Shown in pieces: positions 54,498 to 64,000 of a DNA stretch of 64,000 bases (position 1 is its first letter; the number at the start of each line of letters is the position of its first letter). The position numbers were made by a program, and so were the translations under genes. Location of the stretch: the NCBI RefSeq assembly GCF_052324685.1, contig NW_027506895.1:614596-678595 (forward strand), read 5' to 3'. Origin of the DNA: Brachyhypopomus gauderio (lineage: Eukaryota > Chordata > Actinopteri > Gymnotiformes > Hypopomidae). The notes under the pieces were generated by a model, which did no database searches, was not told the DNA's origin, and saw only the letters and a list, made by a program, of their open reading frames with translations.

Positions 54498-55200
54498 CAG
54501 GGGTCTCCAACCTTTTTGAAACTGGGAGCTACTTTTCGGATACCAATTATTGCACCAGATTAGATCAATTGAACGAAAGTTGTTGAGCGGGGGGGGGGGG
54601 GGGGGGGGGGGTGGCGAACGAAAGTTGCATGTGTGAGTGTCAGTTGCTAAGCGGGAAGACCGCTAGCAACCGTGGACAATCTATAATAGTAGCAAAAACA
54701 TAAACGATGCAGCGCTTTGGTGCATGGCACTATAGTGAGCTATTTTTAAAACAAGCCCGCGGGCGACTCATGACGTGGGTGACCCCTGGTTTATTCAATA
54801 TTGACGGCAGCCTAACTTTTTGATTGACAGCTAATTGAGCAATAGAACACGAGAGGGAGTGTGTTATCGTGAATATATATATGCCGTTACTTGACAACGC
54901 GTCCGCGGAGTGATACAGAGAATGAGAATACCGTGCTGTTATCACACATATCTGCAGGGTTAGAACACTCCTCAACCAGTCGGATTGTGAACTAACTGTT
55001 GTATAATTGGCGAATAATCATTTAGTGTTAGAAGGGGAGGGATAACTGTGAATTTTGATTAGACATAAATTTAAGTAGATTTCTCGATGGGACCAATTAG
55101 GTTTACAAATTTATATGTAATTCATTGGCCCTTTGGCGAGCTACTCGGAAAGGGGTGGCGAGCTACTGGTAGCTCGCGAGCGACGTGTTGGAGACTCCTG
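54498..55200. mobile_element. hAT element copy 2 inside the 27-bp array
   Basis: Nearly identical to copy 1, with the same GTGTAGAT flanks. A G-run at about 54590-54610 is longer, and the last inverted-repeat bases differ by one (GAGACTCCTG). 703 bp. Confidence 0.9.
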
Positions 55201-56185
55201 GTGTAGATGTATGACTAGGTGTAGAAGGTGTAGATGACTGACTAGGTGTAGAAGATGTAGATGTATGACTAGGTGTAGAAGGTGTAGATGTATGACTAGG
55301 TGTAGAAGATGTAGATGTATGACTAGGTGTAGAAGGTGTAGATGTATGACTAGATGTAGATGTATGACTAGTTGTAGAAGGTGTAGATGTATGACTAGGT
55401 GTAGAAGGTGTAGATGTATGACTAGGTGTAGAAGATGTAGATGTATGACTAGGTGTAGAAGGTGTAGATGTATGACTAGGTGTAGAAGGTGTAGATGTAT
55501 GACTAGATGTAGATGTATGACTAGTTGTAGAAGGTGTAGATGTATGACTAGGTGTAGATGGTGTAGATATATGACTAGGTGTAGAAGATGTAAACGTATG
55601 ACTAGGTGTAGAAGGTGTAGATGTATGACTAGGTGTAGAAGGTGTAGATCCATGACTAGGTGTAGAATGTGTAGATGTATGACTAGGTGTAGAAGGTGTA
55701 GATGTATGACTAGGTGTAGAAGGTGTAGATGTATGACTAGATGTAGAAGATGTAGATGTATGACTAGGTGTAGAAGATGTAGATGTAAGACTGGTGTAGA
55801 AGATGTAGATGTATGACTAGGTGTAGCTGTATGACTAGGTGTAGATGTATGACTAGGTGTAGAAGGTGTAGATGTATGACTAGGTGTAGAAGGTGTAGAT
55901 GTATGACTAGGTGTAGATGGTGTAGATGTATGACTAGGTGGAGAAGGTGTAGATGTATGACTAGGTATAGAAGATGTAGATCTATGACTAGGTGTAGAAG
56001 ATGTAGATGTATGACTAGGTGTAGAAGGTGTAGATGTATGACTAGGTGTAGAATGTGTAGGTGTAGAATGTGTAGATGTATGACTAGGTGTAGAAGGTGT
56101 AGATGTATGACTAGGTGTAGATGGTGTAGATGTATGACTAGGTGTAGATGGTGTAGATGTATGACTAGGTGTAGAAGGTGTAGAT

Positions 56186-56791
56186 CAGGGGTCTCCAACC
56201 TTTTTGAAACTGGGAGCTACTTTTCGGATGCCAATTATTGCGGAGAGCTACCAGATTAGTGCGCATCAAGCGAACAAAAGTTGCGTGTGCGAGTGTCAGT
56301 TGCTAAGCGGGAACCGCGGACAATCTATAATAGTAGCAAAAACATGACGTGGCGACTCATGACGTGGGTGACCCCTGGTTTATTCAATATTGACGGCAGC
56401 CTAACTTTTTGATTGACAGCTAATTGAGCAATAGAACACGAGAGGGAGTGTGTTATCGTGAATATGTGCATATGCCGTTACTTGACAACGCGTCCGCGGA
56501 GTGATACAGAGAATGAGAATACCGTGCTGTTATCACACATATCTGCAGGGTTAGAACACTTCTCAACCAGTCGGATTGTGAACTAACTGTTGTATAATTG
56601 GCAAATAATCATTTAGTTTTAGAAGGGGAGGGATAACTGTGAATTTTGATTAGACATAAATTTAAGTAGATTTCTCGATGGGACCAATTAGGTTTACAAA
56701 TTTATATGTAATTCATTGGCCCTTTGGCGAGCTACTCGGAAAGGGGTGGCGAGCTACTGGTAGCTCGCGAGCGACGTGTTGGAGACCCCTG
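56186..56791. mobile_element. hAT element copy 3 inside the 27-bp array
   Basis: Same ends and same GTGTAGAT flanks, but 606 bp. It lacks the segment with CGATGCAGCGCTTTGG and keeps a left-end segment (GCGGAGAGCTACCAGATT) that copies 1 and 2 have lost. It is therefore an older branch of the same insertion. Confidence 0.9.
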
Positions 56792-58416
56792 GTGTAGATG
56801 TATGACTAGGTGTAGAAGGTGTAGATGACTGACTAGGTGTAGAAGGTGTAGATGTATGACTAGATGTAGATGTATGACTAGTTGTAGAAGATGTAGATGT
56901 ATGACTAGGTGTAGATGGTGTAGATATATGACTAGGTGTAGAAGGTGTAGATGTATGACTAGGTGTAGAAGGTGTAGATGTATGACTAGGTGTAGAAGGT
57001 GTAGATGTATGACTAGGTGTAGATGGTGTAGATGTATGACTAGGTGTAGGTGTAGATGTATGACTAGGTGTAGAAGGTGTAGATGTATGACTAGGTGTAG
57101 AAGATGTAGATGTATGACTAGGTGTAGAAGGTGTAGATGTATGACTAGGTGTAGAAGGTGTAGATGTATGACTAGATGTAGATGTATGACTAGTTGTAGA
57201 AGGTGTAGATGTATGACTAGGTGTAGATGGTGTAGATATATGACTAGGTGTAGAAGATGTAGATGTATGACTAGGTGTAGAAGGTGTAGATGTATGACTA
57301 GGTGTAGATGGTGTAGATATATGACTAGGTGTAGAAGGTGTAGATGTATGACTAGGTGTAGAAGGTGTAGATGTATGACTAGGTGTAGATGGTGTAGATG
57401 TATGACTAGGTGTAGAAGGTGTAGATGTATGACTAGGTGTAGAAGGTGTAGATGTATGACTAGATGTAGATGTATGACTAGTTGTAGAAGGTGTAGATGT
57501 ATGACTAGGTGTAGATGGTGTAGATATATGACTAGGTGTAGAAGATGTAGATGTATGACTAGGTGTAGAAGGTGTAGATGTATGACTAGGTGTAGAAGGT
57601 GTAGATCCATGACTAGGTGTAGAATGTGTAGATGTATGACTAGGTGTAGAAGGTGTAGATGTATGACTAGGTGTAAAAGGTGTAGATGTATGACTAGATG
57701 TAGAAGATGTAGATGTATGACTAGGTGTAGAAGATGTAGATGTAAGACTGGTGTAGAAGATGTAGATGTATGACTAGGTGTAGATGGTGTAGATGTATGA
57801 CTAGGTGTAGAAGACGTAGATGTATGACTAGGTGTAGAAGGTGTAGATGTATGACTAGGTGTAGAAGACGTAGATGTATGACTAGGTGTAGAAGGTGTAG
57901 ATGTATGACTAGGTGTAGATGGTGTAGATGTATGACTAGGTGTAGAAGATGTAGATGTATGACTAGGTGTAGAAGGTGTAGATGTATGACTAGGTGTAGA
58001 TGGTGTAGATGTATGACTAGGTGTAGAAGATGTAGATGTATGACTAGGTGTAGAATGTGTAGATGTATGACTAGGTGTAGAAGATGTAGATGTATGACTA
58101 GGTGTAGAAGGTGTAGATGTATGACTAGGTGTAGAAGACATAGATGTATGACTAGGTGTAGAAGGTGTAGATGTATGACTAGGTGTAGAAGGTGTAGATG
58201 TATGACTAGGTGTAGAAGGTGTAGATGTATGACTACGTGTAGAAGATGTAGATGTATGACTAGGTGTAGAATGTGTAGATGTATGACTAGGTGTAGAAGG
58301 TGTAGATGTTTGACTTCATAGATGTATGAAGGTGTGTGTGTGTGTGTGTGTGTACCTACAGTACCACCCCCTCCTTTCAGTTGTCTCTTTAACTGAAAAG
58401 GCTAGCAGGAATCTAA

Positions 58417-59942
58417 TGGCGCATTTCCACTAGGGCCTGCTTGGCGCGGTACGGTTCGATACGGGTCGATTCGCAACGGAACGGTACGGTCGCGTTGTGT
58501 TTCCATTACAATGGTGGACCAACACAATGTGGGTGGAGTCGCTGTTGGCGCGCGGGTTGTAGTGTCGTGACATCATTTGTATGCGACCACAACACCGGTC
58601 GATGCCCCTTAACACATAGCATTATTTTATCTTATTTATCTTTATCTTCATTATTGTATGTGGTTGCTCTAATTATTGATAATAATTTGGTATTACTCAA
58701 ACAGGCTGAACACACCCTGCATAAAAAGCATCAGTCATACAATCAAATGAAATCACTTTATTATGAAATATAGATATTTAAAGTACAACATATGTAAATA
58801 TAGTTATAGTTCAAAAACGTGCAAAAGCAAATATATACGTATAGCTTTATATGAAATAAATATTTATAGTACTACAAGCAACATTTTGTGTGCTTTTACT
58901 GGCGTCTGTCTCGCATGATGTTCACAAGTTCGCCAAGCACCCGAGGAAAGCCCGGTTGAAGGAAACATTTTCCGCCAACTCCGCTCGCCTCGTCAGTGGA
59001 AGGGGAATCTTGAACGTAAAAAATAACAAATATTAAACACAAGCATTCCCGTGAAAGCAACAACGATATAGCGTAACTGCACAAACTGTGTAGCACGTCA
59101 TCGCTGCTTATGCTGTGTTTATGGCTACAGCTAACTAGCAACTAGCAAGGCTAAGAGCTAGCTATTGTACAGTAGTGACTGTAGTGGTAACATTAACTAC
59201 AAACACAGCTCTAAATTCCTGCGTTTACAATAGATGTGTTCATATTACGTTCATATTACATCTTTTACGAGCCTAGTAAAACTGAAATCACAATACACTC
59301 ACCATTCTCCGTGGCCTCCAGCACCGACATTGTGGTGTCCAGCACGTTTTCTCTTCCGTTACTGGCTGGCCGGTGACCGTATATGGCATCCATTTGCTGG
59401 AACCATTTCCAGTCTTTGCGGTTTGCTCCGCTGCGTCCGTTATGGTCCTTCACCACCCGGTAATTGCTTTTAAGCTTTTTTAGCTTGGACCGACCGGCAC
59501 TGCTGAACGGACCGCTGGTAGCCATGAGTGGCCATTAGCGCGGAAACCTCGCTAAAAACCTTTACATTTCTAGTGGCCCCGTCCAGTTCGCCCTGGATTT
59601 TTTGATCGCTGATTATTAACAGAAAGCTTTGTACCTCGGCGTTTGACCAGGGAACAGACTTCGCTCCTTGGGTTTTAAAAATGGCTGAGGAGTCCATAGC
59701 ATAGCGGAGGAGTCGGTCTCCTGACGCAACCTGTGACGACACTCCCTGGCCAATCAGTGTCATGCTGTTCCTCCACGTCACAGAACTGTACCGCTTCGGA
59801 ACGGTTAGAACCTCGAGCGAGCAGGTACGAAAATAGTACCCGAAAGTACCGGCTTAGTGGGACCTGGTACTAATGGAAACACTCACAAACCGTCGCGAAT
59901 CGAACCGTACCGCACCAAGCAGGCCCTAGTGGAAATGCGCCA
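58417..59942. mobile_element. PIF/Harbinger-type DNA transposon, non-autonomous (1526 bp)
   Basis: Long inverted ends beginning TGGCGCATTTCCACTAGG match base for base for the first 28 positions and are near-identical for about 45. They are flanked by the 3-bp duplication TAA (58414-58416 and 59943-59945), as expected for PIF/Harbinger. It carries a Myb/SANT-like gene on the minus strand but no DDE transposase, so it would depend on another copy to move. Confidence 0.9.
58896..59697 (-). pseudogene. Myb/SANT-like gene of the Harbinger element, frameshifted
   Basis: PIF/Harbinger elements encode a Myb-like protein that helps the transposase reach DNA ends and the nucleus. From ATG at 59697: PWSNAEVQSFLLIISDQ, GYQRSVQQCRS, then in the next frame KLKKLKSNYRVVKDHN, RSGANRKDWKWFQQMDAIYG and HRPASNG. 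This is the trihelix of the Myb_DNA-bind_4 type. The frame breaks at 59488-59495, where GGTC is tandemly duplicated (4-bp insertion, minus strand). A donor (59302-59297, GTGAGT) and an acceptor before 59008 join a second exon (DSPSTDEASGVGGKC... to TAA at 58896) in phase. Confidence 0.75.
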
Positions 59943-59979
59943 TAAATGCTTCAAGATACTGCCATTTGGCATTGTGATG

Positions 59980-59980
59980 T

Positions 59981-60033
<53 letters not shown>
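59980..60033. repeat. (TG)n microsatellite
   Basis: About 26 TG units directly before a hAT insertion; the run resumes at 60685-60720. Confidence 0.95.
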
Positions 60034-60034
<1 letters not shown>

Positions 60035-60683
60035 AGTGGGGAACCGTCAGGGCCCTCTACGCCCTCTCAGAGGGCCTAAAATATTCATAAAATATAAATA
60101 TATAATATATAATTTTTTTTTTATATTTAAAAAATGTTATCTACTTACAGTTTGACAATCAACATCTAATTACAGAAATATAAGCAAATAAATTATTCAC
60201 CCGTGTCTATTCAATCTGTGTTGGAAGGTGAGGGGTTAAGTGGAAGCCTGTGAGCCTGTGTCTCCCCCTATCAGGACTGTAACGCCCCCTTTTCGTTTAC
60301 AGAGGGCATTCAGCGGAATACCAGTTTCAAATGACAGCAAAATTGACCAATCATATATTCCCTCTTAGTGGGTGGGCTTAACTGTATGATAATTTCCGCC
60401 CGCTGTGGCGACTGTCGTTAGCGTACCACCGCTAGCTAGTTTCGATTCATTCCTTTGATGTCCTCGTGCGCGTTGTTTACATACGGAGCTGTGAACCTTA
60501 TTTTGTTGGAACCTTATATTGCTTAAGAGATATTATTGTTTATTGCGTTTCTAAAGCTGTACTGTCGTCTCAGTTTTTTATTTTTTATTTATTGCAGTTA
60601 ATTAGGAAAGGAAACAATTTTTTTTCCGGGGGGGGGGGGGGGGGGTGTTGCGGGCCCAGGTTTAACGGTCACGGTTCACTACT

Positions 60684-60684
<1 letters not shown>
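60034..60684. mobile_element. hAT-like element inserted into a TG repeat (651 bp)
   Basis: Starts CAGTGGGGAACCGT and ends ACGGTTCACTACTG (imperfect inverted repeats, 11 of 14). Both sides are flanked by GTGTGTGT, so an 8-bp duplication is compatible but hidden by the repeat. A G-run is present at about 60630-60645. No transposase frame. Confidence 0.75.
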
Positions 60685-60720
<36 letters not shown>

Positions 60721-60724
<4 letters not shown>

Positions 60725-62230
60725 AATGTCCCATTTACTCCATTTATTATATAATGGTATTTTTATGAGCTAATGGGGGTTTGAATCTTATTGTGATGAC
60801 TGGATTAGTTTCATCTGACTGTAACATAATCCAGTTGTGATGTAAAGATGAAGCAGTGAAATTATATTCTATAATAGTTCAACAGTACAGATGATAATAC
60901 ACAATAATAATGTTGCGTTAGCAGCTGTAGAATAAATACTCAGTACCACCATAATGGATATTAACAAATGTACATGTATTTCCCCCCCAATATCCAATCA
61001 ATCTCCTGTACTTCATTCATCACCCCAAACCCTCTCTCCCCTCCTCTCTCACTCACTCTCTCTCTCCCCCTCTCCCCCCTTTCTCTCTCTCAAGACTAAA
61101 CCATGATAATCTGAGGGGGACCAGCGGCGTTAGCTGAGGAGTTTCATTATTACTCATAATCCTACAGCTGGATTAACACAGCACATGGTCCGCTGAGCAG
61201 GACTGAAGCACGTGAGCCTCACGACAGCGCGGGGGGGGGAGCGTCCTGCCCTGTGTCTCCCCGCGGCTCCCTCACGACTCCCCTCAAAGCCAGTGAGCCT
61301 GCCTGAGACGGAACCCGAACAAAGCAGTGAGGGAGAGCAAGAGAGGGTGAGGGATAGTGATGGGATTTTCGGCTCTATTTTGAGATGCGGTTCTAATGGC
61401 TCTTCTTACTGTGGAGAGCCGGCTCTTTCTGCTCCCAAACGGCTCCCCATATATATTTTACATTATTAATTAATTGATAGCTTAAACCTAATTTTATAAC
61501 ATTTTGTTTTATTATTGACATTGTTAAGCACTTGTGATGAGTAAAAATACTGCATAACAATGCTTTATAAATAAAACTTTTATTATAACCAATTATTAAA
61601 TTATCACAAAATAGCACCAAAATAGAACACAATACAGCTTGGCGAATTGCCTGCCTGTTTCCACAAAAAAAGTGGATATAACCTTTTTTCTCAGTGTTTT
61701 ACATTATTAATTGAAAGCTGCGTGTGATTGTTCAGATGTGTGGAGCAGATGCGTGGTTTTCACGCCAAATTGGGCTTGTTTGAAAATCCAGCCTCGGGTA
61801 AAAATTCTGGGGTGGCGGGGTGTGTTTTTTGGGGTGGGTTTTTTGGGTGGGGTTCTATTTAGTTGGGCTACCGCGGGAGTTACAAGTCAAACGTGTACAA
61901 GTCAACACTAAGAACCAGGAGAACATAACGACATAAGGGAGGACAGTGTGAAATGGAGGGAGGGAGGGAGAGAGAGAAAGCAAGCAAATATGGTATGGGG
62001 GAATATTTCATGTCATATTTAATTTAAAACACATTACTTGTGTTTCTGTTACACTAGGACTCCCAGCATTTTAATTCCAAACTTTTTCTACCTGGCCTCC
62101 ACCAGGGGGCAGTTCTGGGGACATTTGCATCCCATTAGGCCACCCTTTGTTATGCACATGCAGCCACTTATAGGTAGACGGGGAGTGGGTGATGGTGTGA
62201 AATATGTGGATTCATTGACTCAGATGTAGA
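60721..62230. other. Region between the hAT element and the piggyBac fragment
   Basis: No gene supported. It contains a CT-rich patch at 61025-61092. A stretch at about 61360-61450 has GAGCC/GGCTC words resembling a fish hAT end, without a defined border. Confidence 0.4.
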
Positions 62231-62247
62231 GAAGAAAAAACCCTGGC

Positions 62248-62712
62248 CTCCCCTTGAGGAGACTGAAAAAAAAGCCAAACACAATCACCGACTACAACAG
62301 CCTAAAATGTGGTGTGGATATCATGGACCAGATGGTAGGAAAGTACACTGTATGTTCAGGAACACGGCGTTGGCCGGTCGCTGTGTTTTATAACATGATT
62401 AACATTTCATGCCTGAATGGATATATGCATTTTCATGCATGCACTGGGGTAAAAGGGAGACGGGCGGACTTCTTGGTGAAGCTTGCAAGAGAGCTTGCAC
62501 AGGCTCATTTGGCAGCCAAGGAGGTGTGTAAGGAAAACGTTCAGCAGCAACCACCCACACCTGACACAGGGGAAAGGGCGTTGTGCCAGGTTAAGTGTTG
62601 CTGCAAGGGTAACCGTGCCACTAATCGTTGTGTTTCTTGTAGTAAGTTCACATGTGGCAAGTGGAGAAAGGAGATGATGTGGCAGTGCCAGGTGTGCTTA
62701 GAGAATTTATAA
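62248..62712 (+). pseudogene. piggyBac-like transposase, C-terminal fragment
   Basis: An open frame of about 150 codons contains KPNTITDYNSLKCGVDIMDQ, then MVGKYTVCSGTRRWPVAVFY and NMINISCLNGYMHF. This is the end of the DDE_Tnp_1_7 catalytic domain. It finishes with a cysteine-rich domain (CQVKCCCKGNRATNRCVSC, CGKW, CQVCLENL) that binds DNA ends in piggyBac proteins. The N-terminal two thirds, including the first catalytic aspartates, are absent here. Confidence 0.85.
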
Positions 62713-64000
62713 ATGTGCTGAGTCTATTGACTGTATGTACATAAGCTTATAGTTTATGATTCTGTGATATTGTTATGTTTCTTGTTATATTGTTGCAGTG
62801 GCTGACCATGAACACTGAACACTGACCCTCTTTTTTCTCCTCCTCTTTTCTCTGTATGGCCCACCTAACCCCAATTATTTTTATCACTATTGTACAGTAT
62901 TTTACAGAATTGTTTTCTTTTGATTCTTACATAAAATAAAGTTGTCCTCCAAAGATGGGGGGGGGGGCAAAAAAAGAGAGTAGTGACTGAAATCTCTTCT
63001 GGTAAGATGTCCTAAATGTCCTATTTTTGTTTGCCGGTTATGGCTGTTGTGTTTTTGGAAGAGACACACTGTAAAAAGTTCCATCTTGATAAGTAAAAAT
63101 TGCTCAAGATTATAATTCTATTTCAAGTAGCTGAGGGTTCTTTGTATAAATATATGTAAAAATATCTTTACCTATTGGCAGTTTTTCAAAAGACAAAAAC
63201 TACTGAAAATAAGGTTAAAAAATTCAGTGCCATTTTGAATAATCAATATGCCACTGTGATGATGTAGACCTATACACCTACACATCACCAATAGACATGG
63301 TTATGATTATGATTGTGATTATGATTTATAAGTATACTTACCTGTGACCAGTCTGTATCCATCCGACTAAAAGAGTAGGAGTGTAAAAATCAGGCTTTTA
63401 CTTACCTGGGCAGGTGCAACCTCTGCAGAAGAGGAGGGATGAACTTAAAACTGTATGGAGGTGATTGCATATGCATGTGCACATGTGAAGTGAAACTATG
63501 TAAAATGGAACAATGTCATAACATGAAAAGATGTGACTAAAGCTGTTTATTCAATCGTATGTTGATAGCAATTAGAATGTTTTATATTCTTTGTCCCCGT
63601 TGTACCGGTAGCAGGAATGGAATGTTCTGTGGGAGGGGCTTATAGAATATAATGCGGTGTAATTAGTAGAGTAGGAAAACGAGCCCGGGAGAGCAGGCTC
63701 GAAATGTATGTGATGACGGGATCGATGTGACTTTGCAGTCACCGATCTGTAGACTCTGATTAAGAGGACTCAATTTAATATTGTTTTATTTCTTTCCATG
63801 AACGCGCGTTGTAAATATGTATATAGCTGTAGGCGTCTAAAATAAATGTGCAAAGGAAAAAGGCAAAGTTTCGACCTCTTGTACGGATCTATTCCAGGCC
63901 ACAAGGCCCTCGCCCGACACTACCCATAGAGTGCAACCCCCTCCTCCTACACACCTGAGGGGTTCAGGGTCACGCTTTATCACAGCCACTTATATGCCAC
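62713..64000. other. Right end of window, no gene recognised
   Basis: AATAAA at about 62935-62940 may have served the piggyBac transcript. Bases 63600-64000 (GGAGGGGCTTATAGAA, AATAAA near 63841, C-rich end) resemble a long terminal repeat or other dispersed repeat cut by the window edge. No border was found. Confidence 0.35.

Larger units (their letters stand above)
53083..58325. repeat. 27-bp minisatellite array interrupted by three hAT copies
   Basis: Unit: TGTAGATGTATGACTAGGTG then TAGAAGG, 27 bp, with shorter 18- and 21-bp variants. Total span is about 5.2 kb, of which about 2 kb is inserted hAT DNA (see the three copies). Blocks of units recur in the same order on either side of the insertions, showing higher-order duplication. 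Frames over 100-469 codons (MTRCRRCRC; HLHLLHLVI; STPSHTSTP) are artefacts of a unit divisible by three. Confidence 0.95.

Noticed and set aside
56732-58321. Very long open frames on both strands over the 27-bp array, up to 469 codons
   Set aside because: The unit is 27 bp, has no stop in several frames, and the peptides are pure repeats (HLHLLHLVI, MTRCRRCRC). This is a period artefact.
63600-64000. Possible long terminal repeat at the window end
   Set aside because: No TG start with a matching CA end or flanking duplication can be seen because the element would run past the window.

Overview
The window is a stretch of a teleost fish nuclear genome. Multi-exon genes with GT-AG introns, AATAAA poly(A) signals, a finTRIM (fish-type TRIM) gene pair, fish-type LINE/SINE tails and many hAT, PIF/Harbinger and piggyBac remnants all point there. 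The species cannot be named from the sequence. No RNA gene, CRISPR array or prokaryotic feature was seen.

Six protein-coding genes can be assembled exon by exon. Left to right they are arid5a (+, 1222-5765, ARID-domain regulator), gins4/sld5 (+, 9552-12312, replicative-helicase GINS subunit), a single-coding-exon PPP1R3-type glycogen-targeting subunit (+, 16263-16979), phyhip (-, 18383-23992, with a 5'UTR exon near 27.4 kb), polr3d (+, 32047-35053, RNA polymerase III subunit RPC4) and finTRIM (-, two copies). The assembled proteins come out at or near the length of their human counterparts (gins4 224 aa, phyhip 333 aa, polr3d 399 aa). phyhip next to polr3d is the same neighbour pair as on human 8p21.3. 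An unidentified terminal exon on the minus strand (28734-28902) suggests one more gene between phyhip and polr3d.

From 35.1 kb the window turns repeat-rich. About 3.5 kb, starting in the polr3d 3'UTR and covering a finTRIM gene, is present twice (35080-38612 and 46349-50488). The distal copy is open (530 aa). The polr3d-proximal copy has a stop codon as the last codon of exon 3 and an in-frame 21-bp deletion. Between the copies lie an R2/NeSL-like LINE with a restriction-like endonuclease (minus), an APE-type LINE (plus), a short hAT element between their 5' ends, and an L2-like 3' tail.

The last 14 kb is mobile and tandem DNA: a histone-like promoter and hairpin series, a DUF4371/hAT fragment, a solo LTR, a tRNA-headed SINE with an 11-bp target duplication, and a 5.2-kb array of a 27-bp repeat. 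That array holds three copies of one hAT insertion. Beyond it are a complete-ended PIF/Harbinger element with a broken Myb-like gene, another hAT element inside a TG repeat, and a piggyBac transposase C-terminus. Introns of arid5a, gins4 and phyhip each carry a large minisatellite. The long open frames across these arrays are period artefacts (unit lengths divisible by three), not genes.
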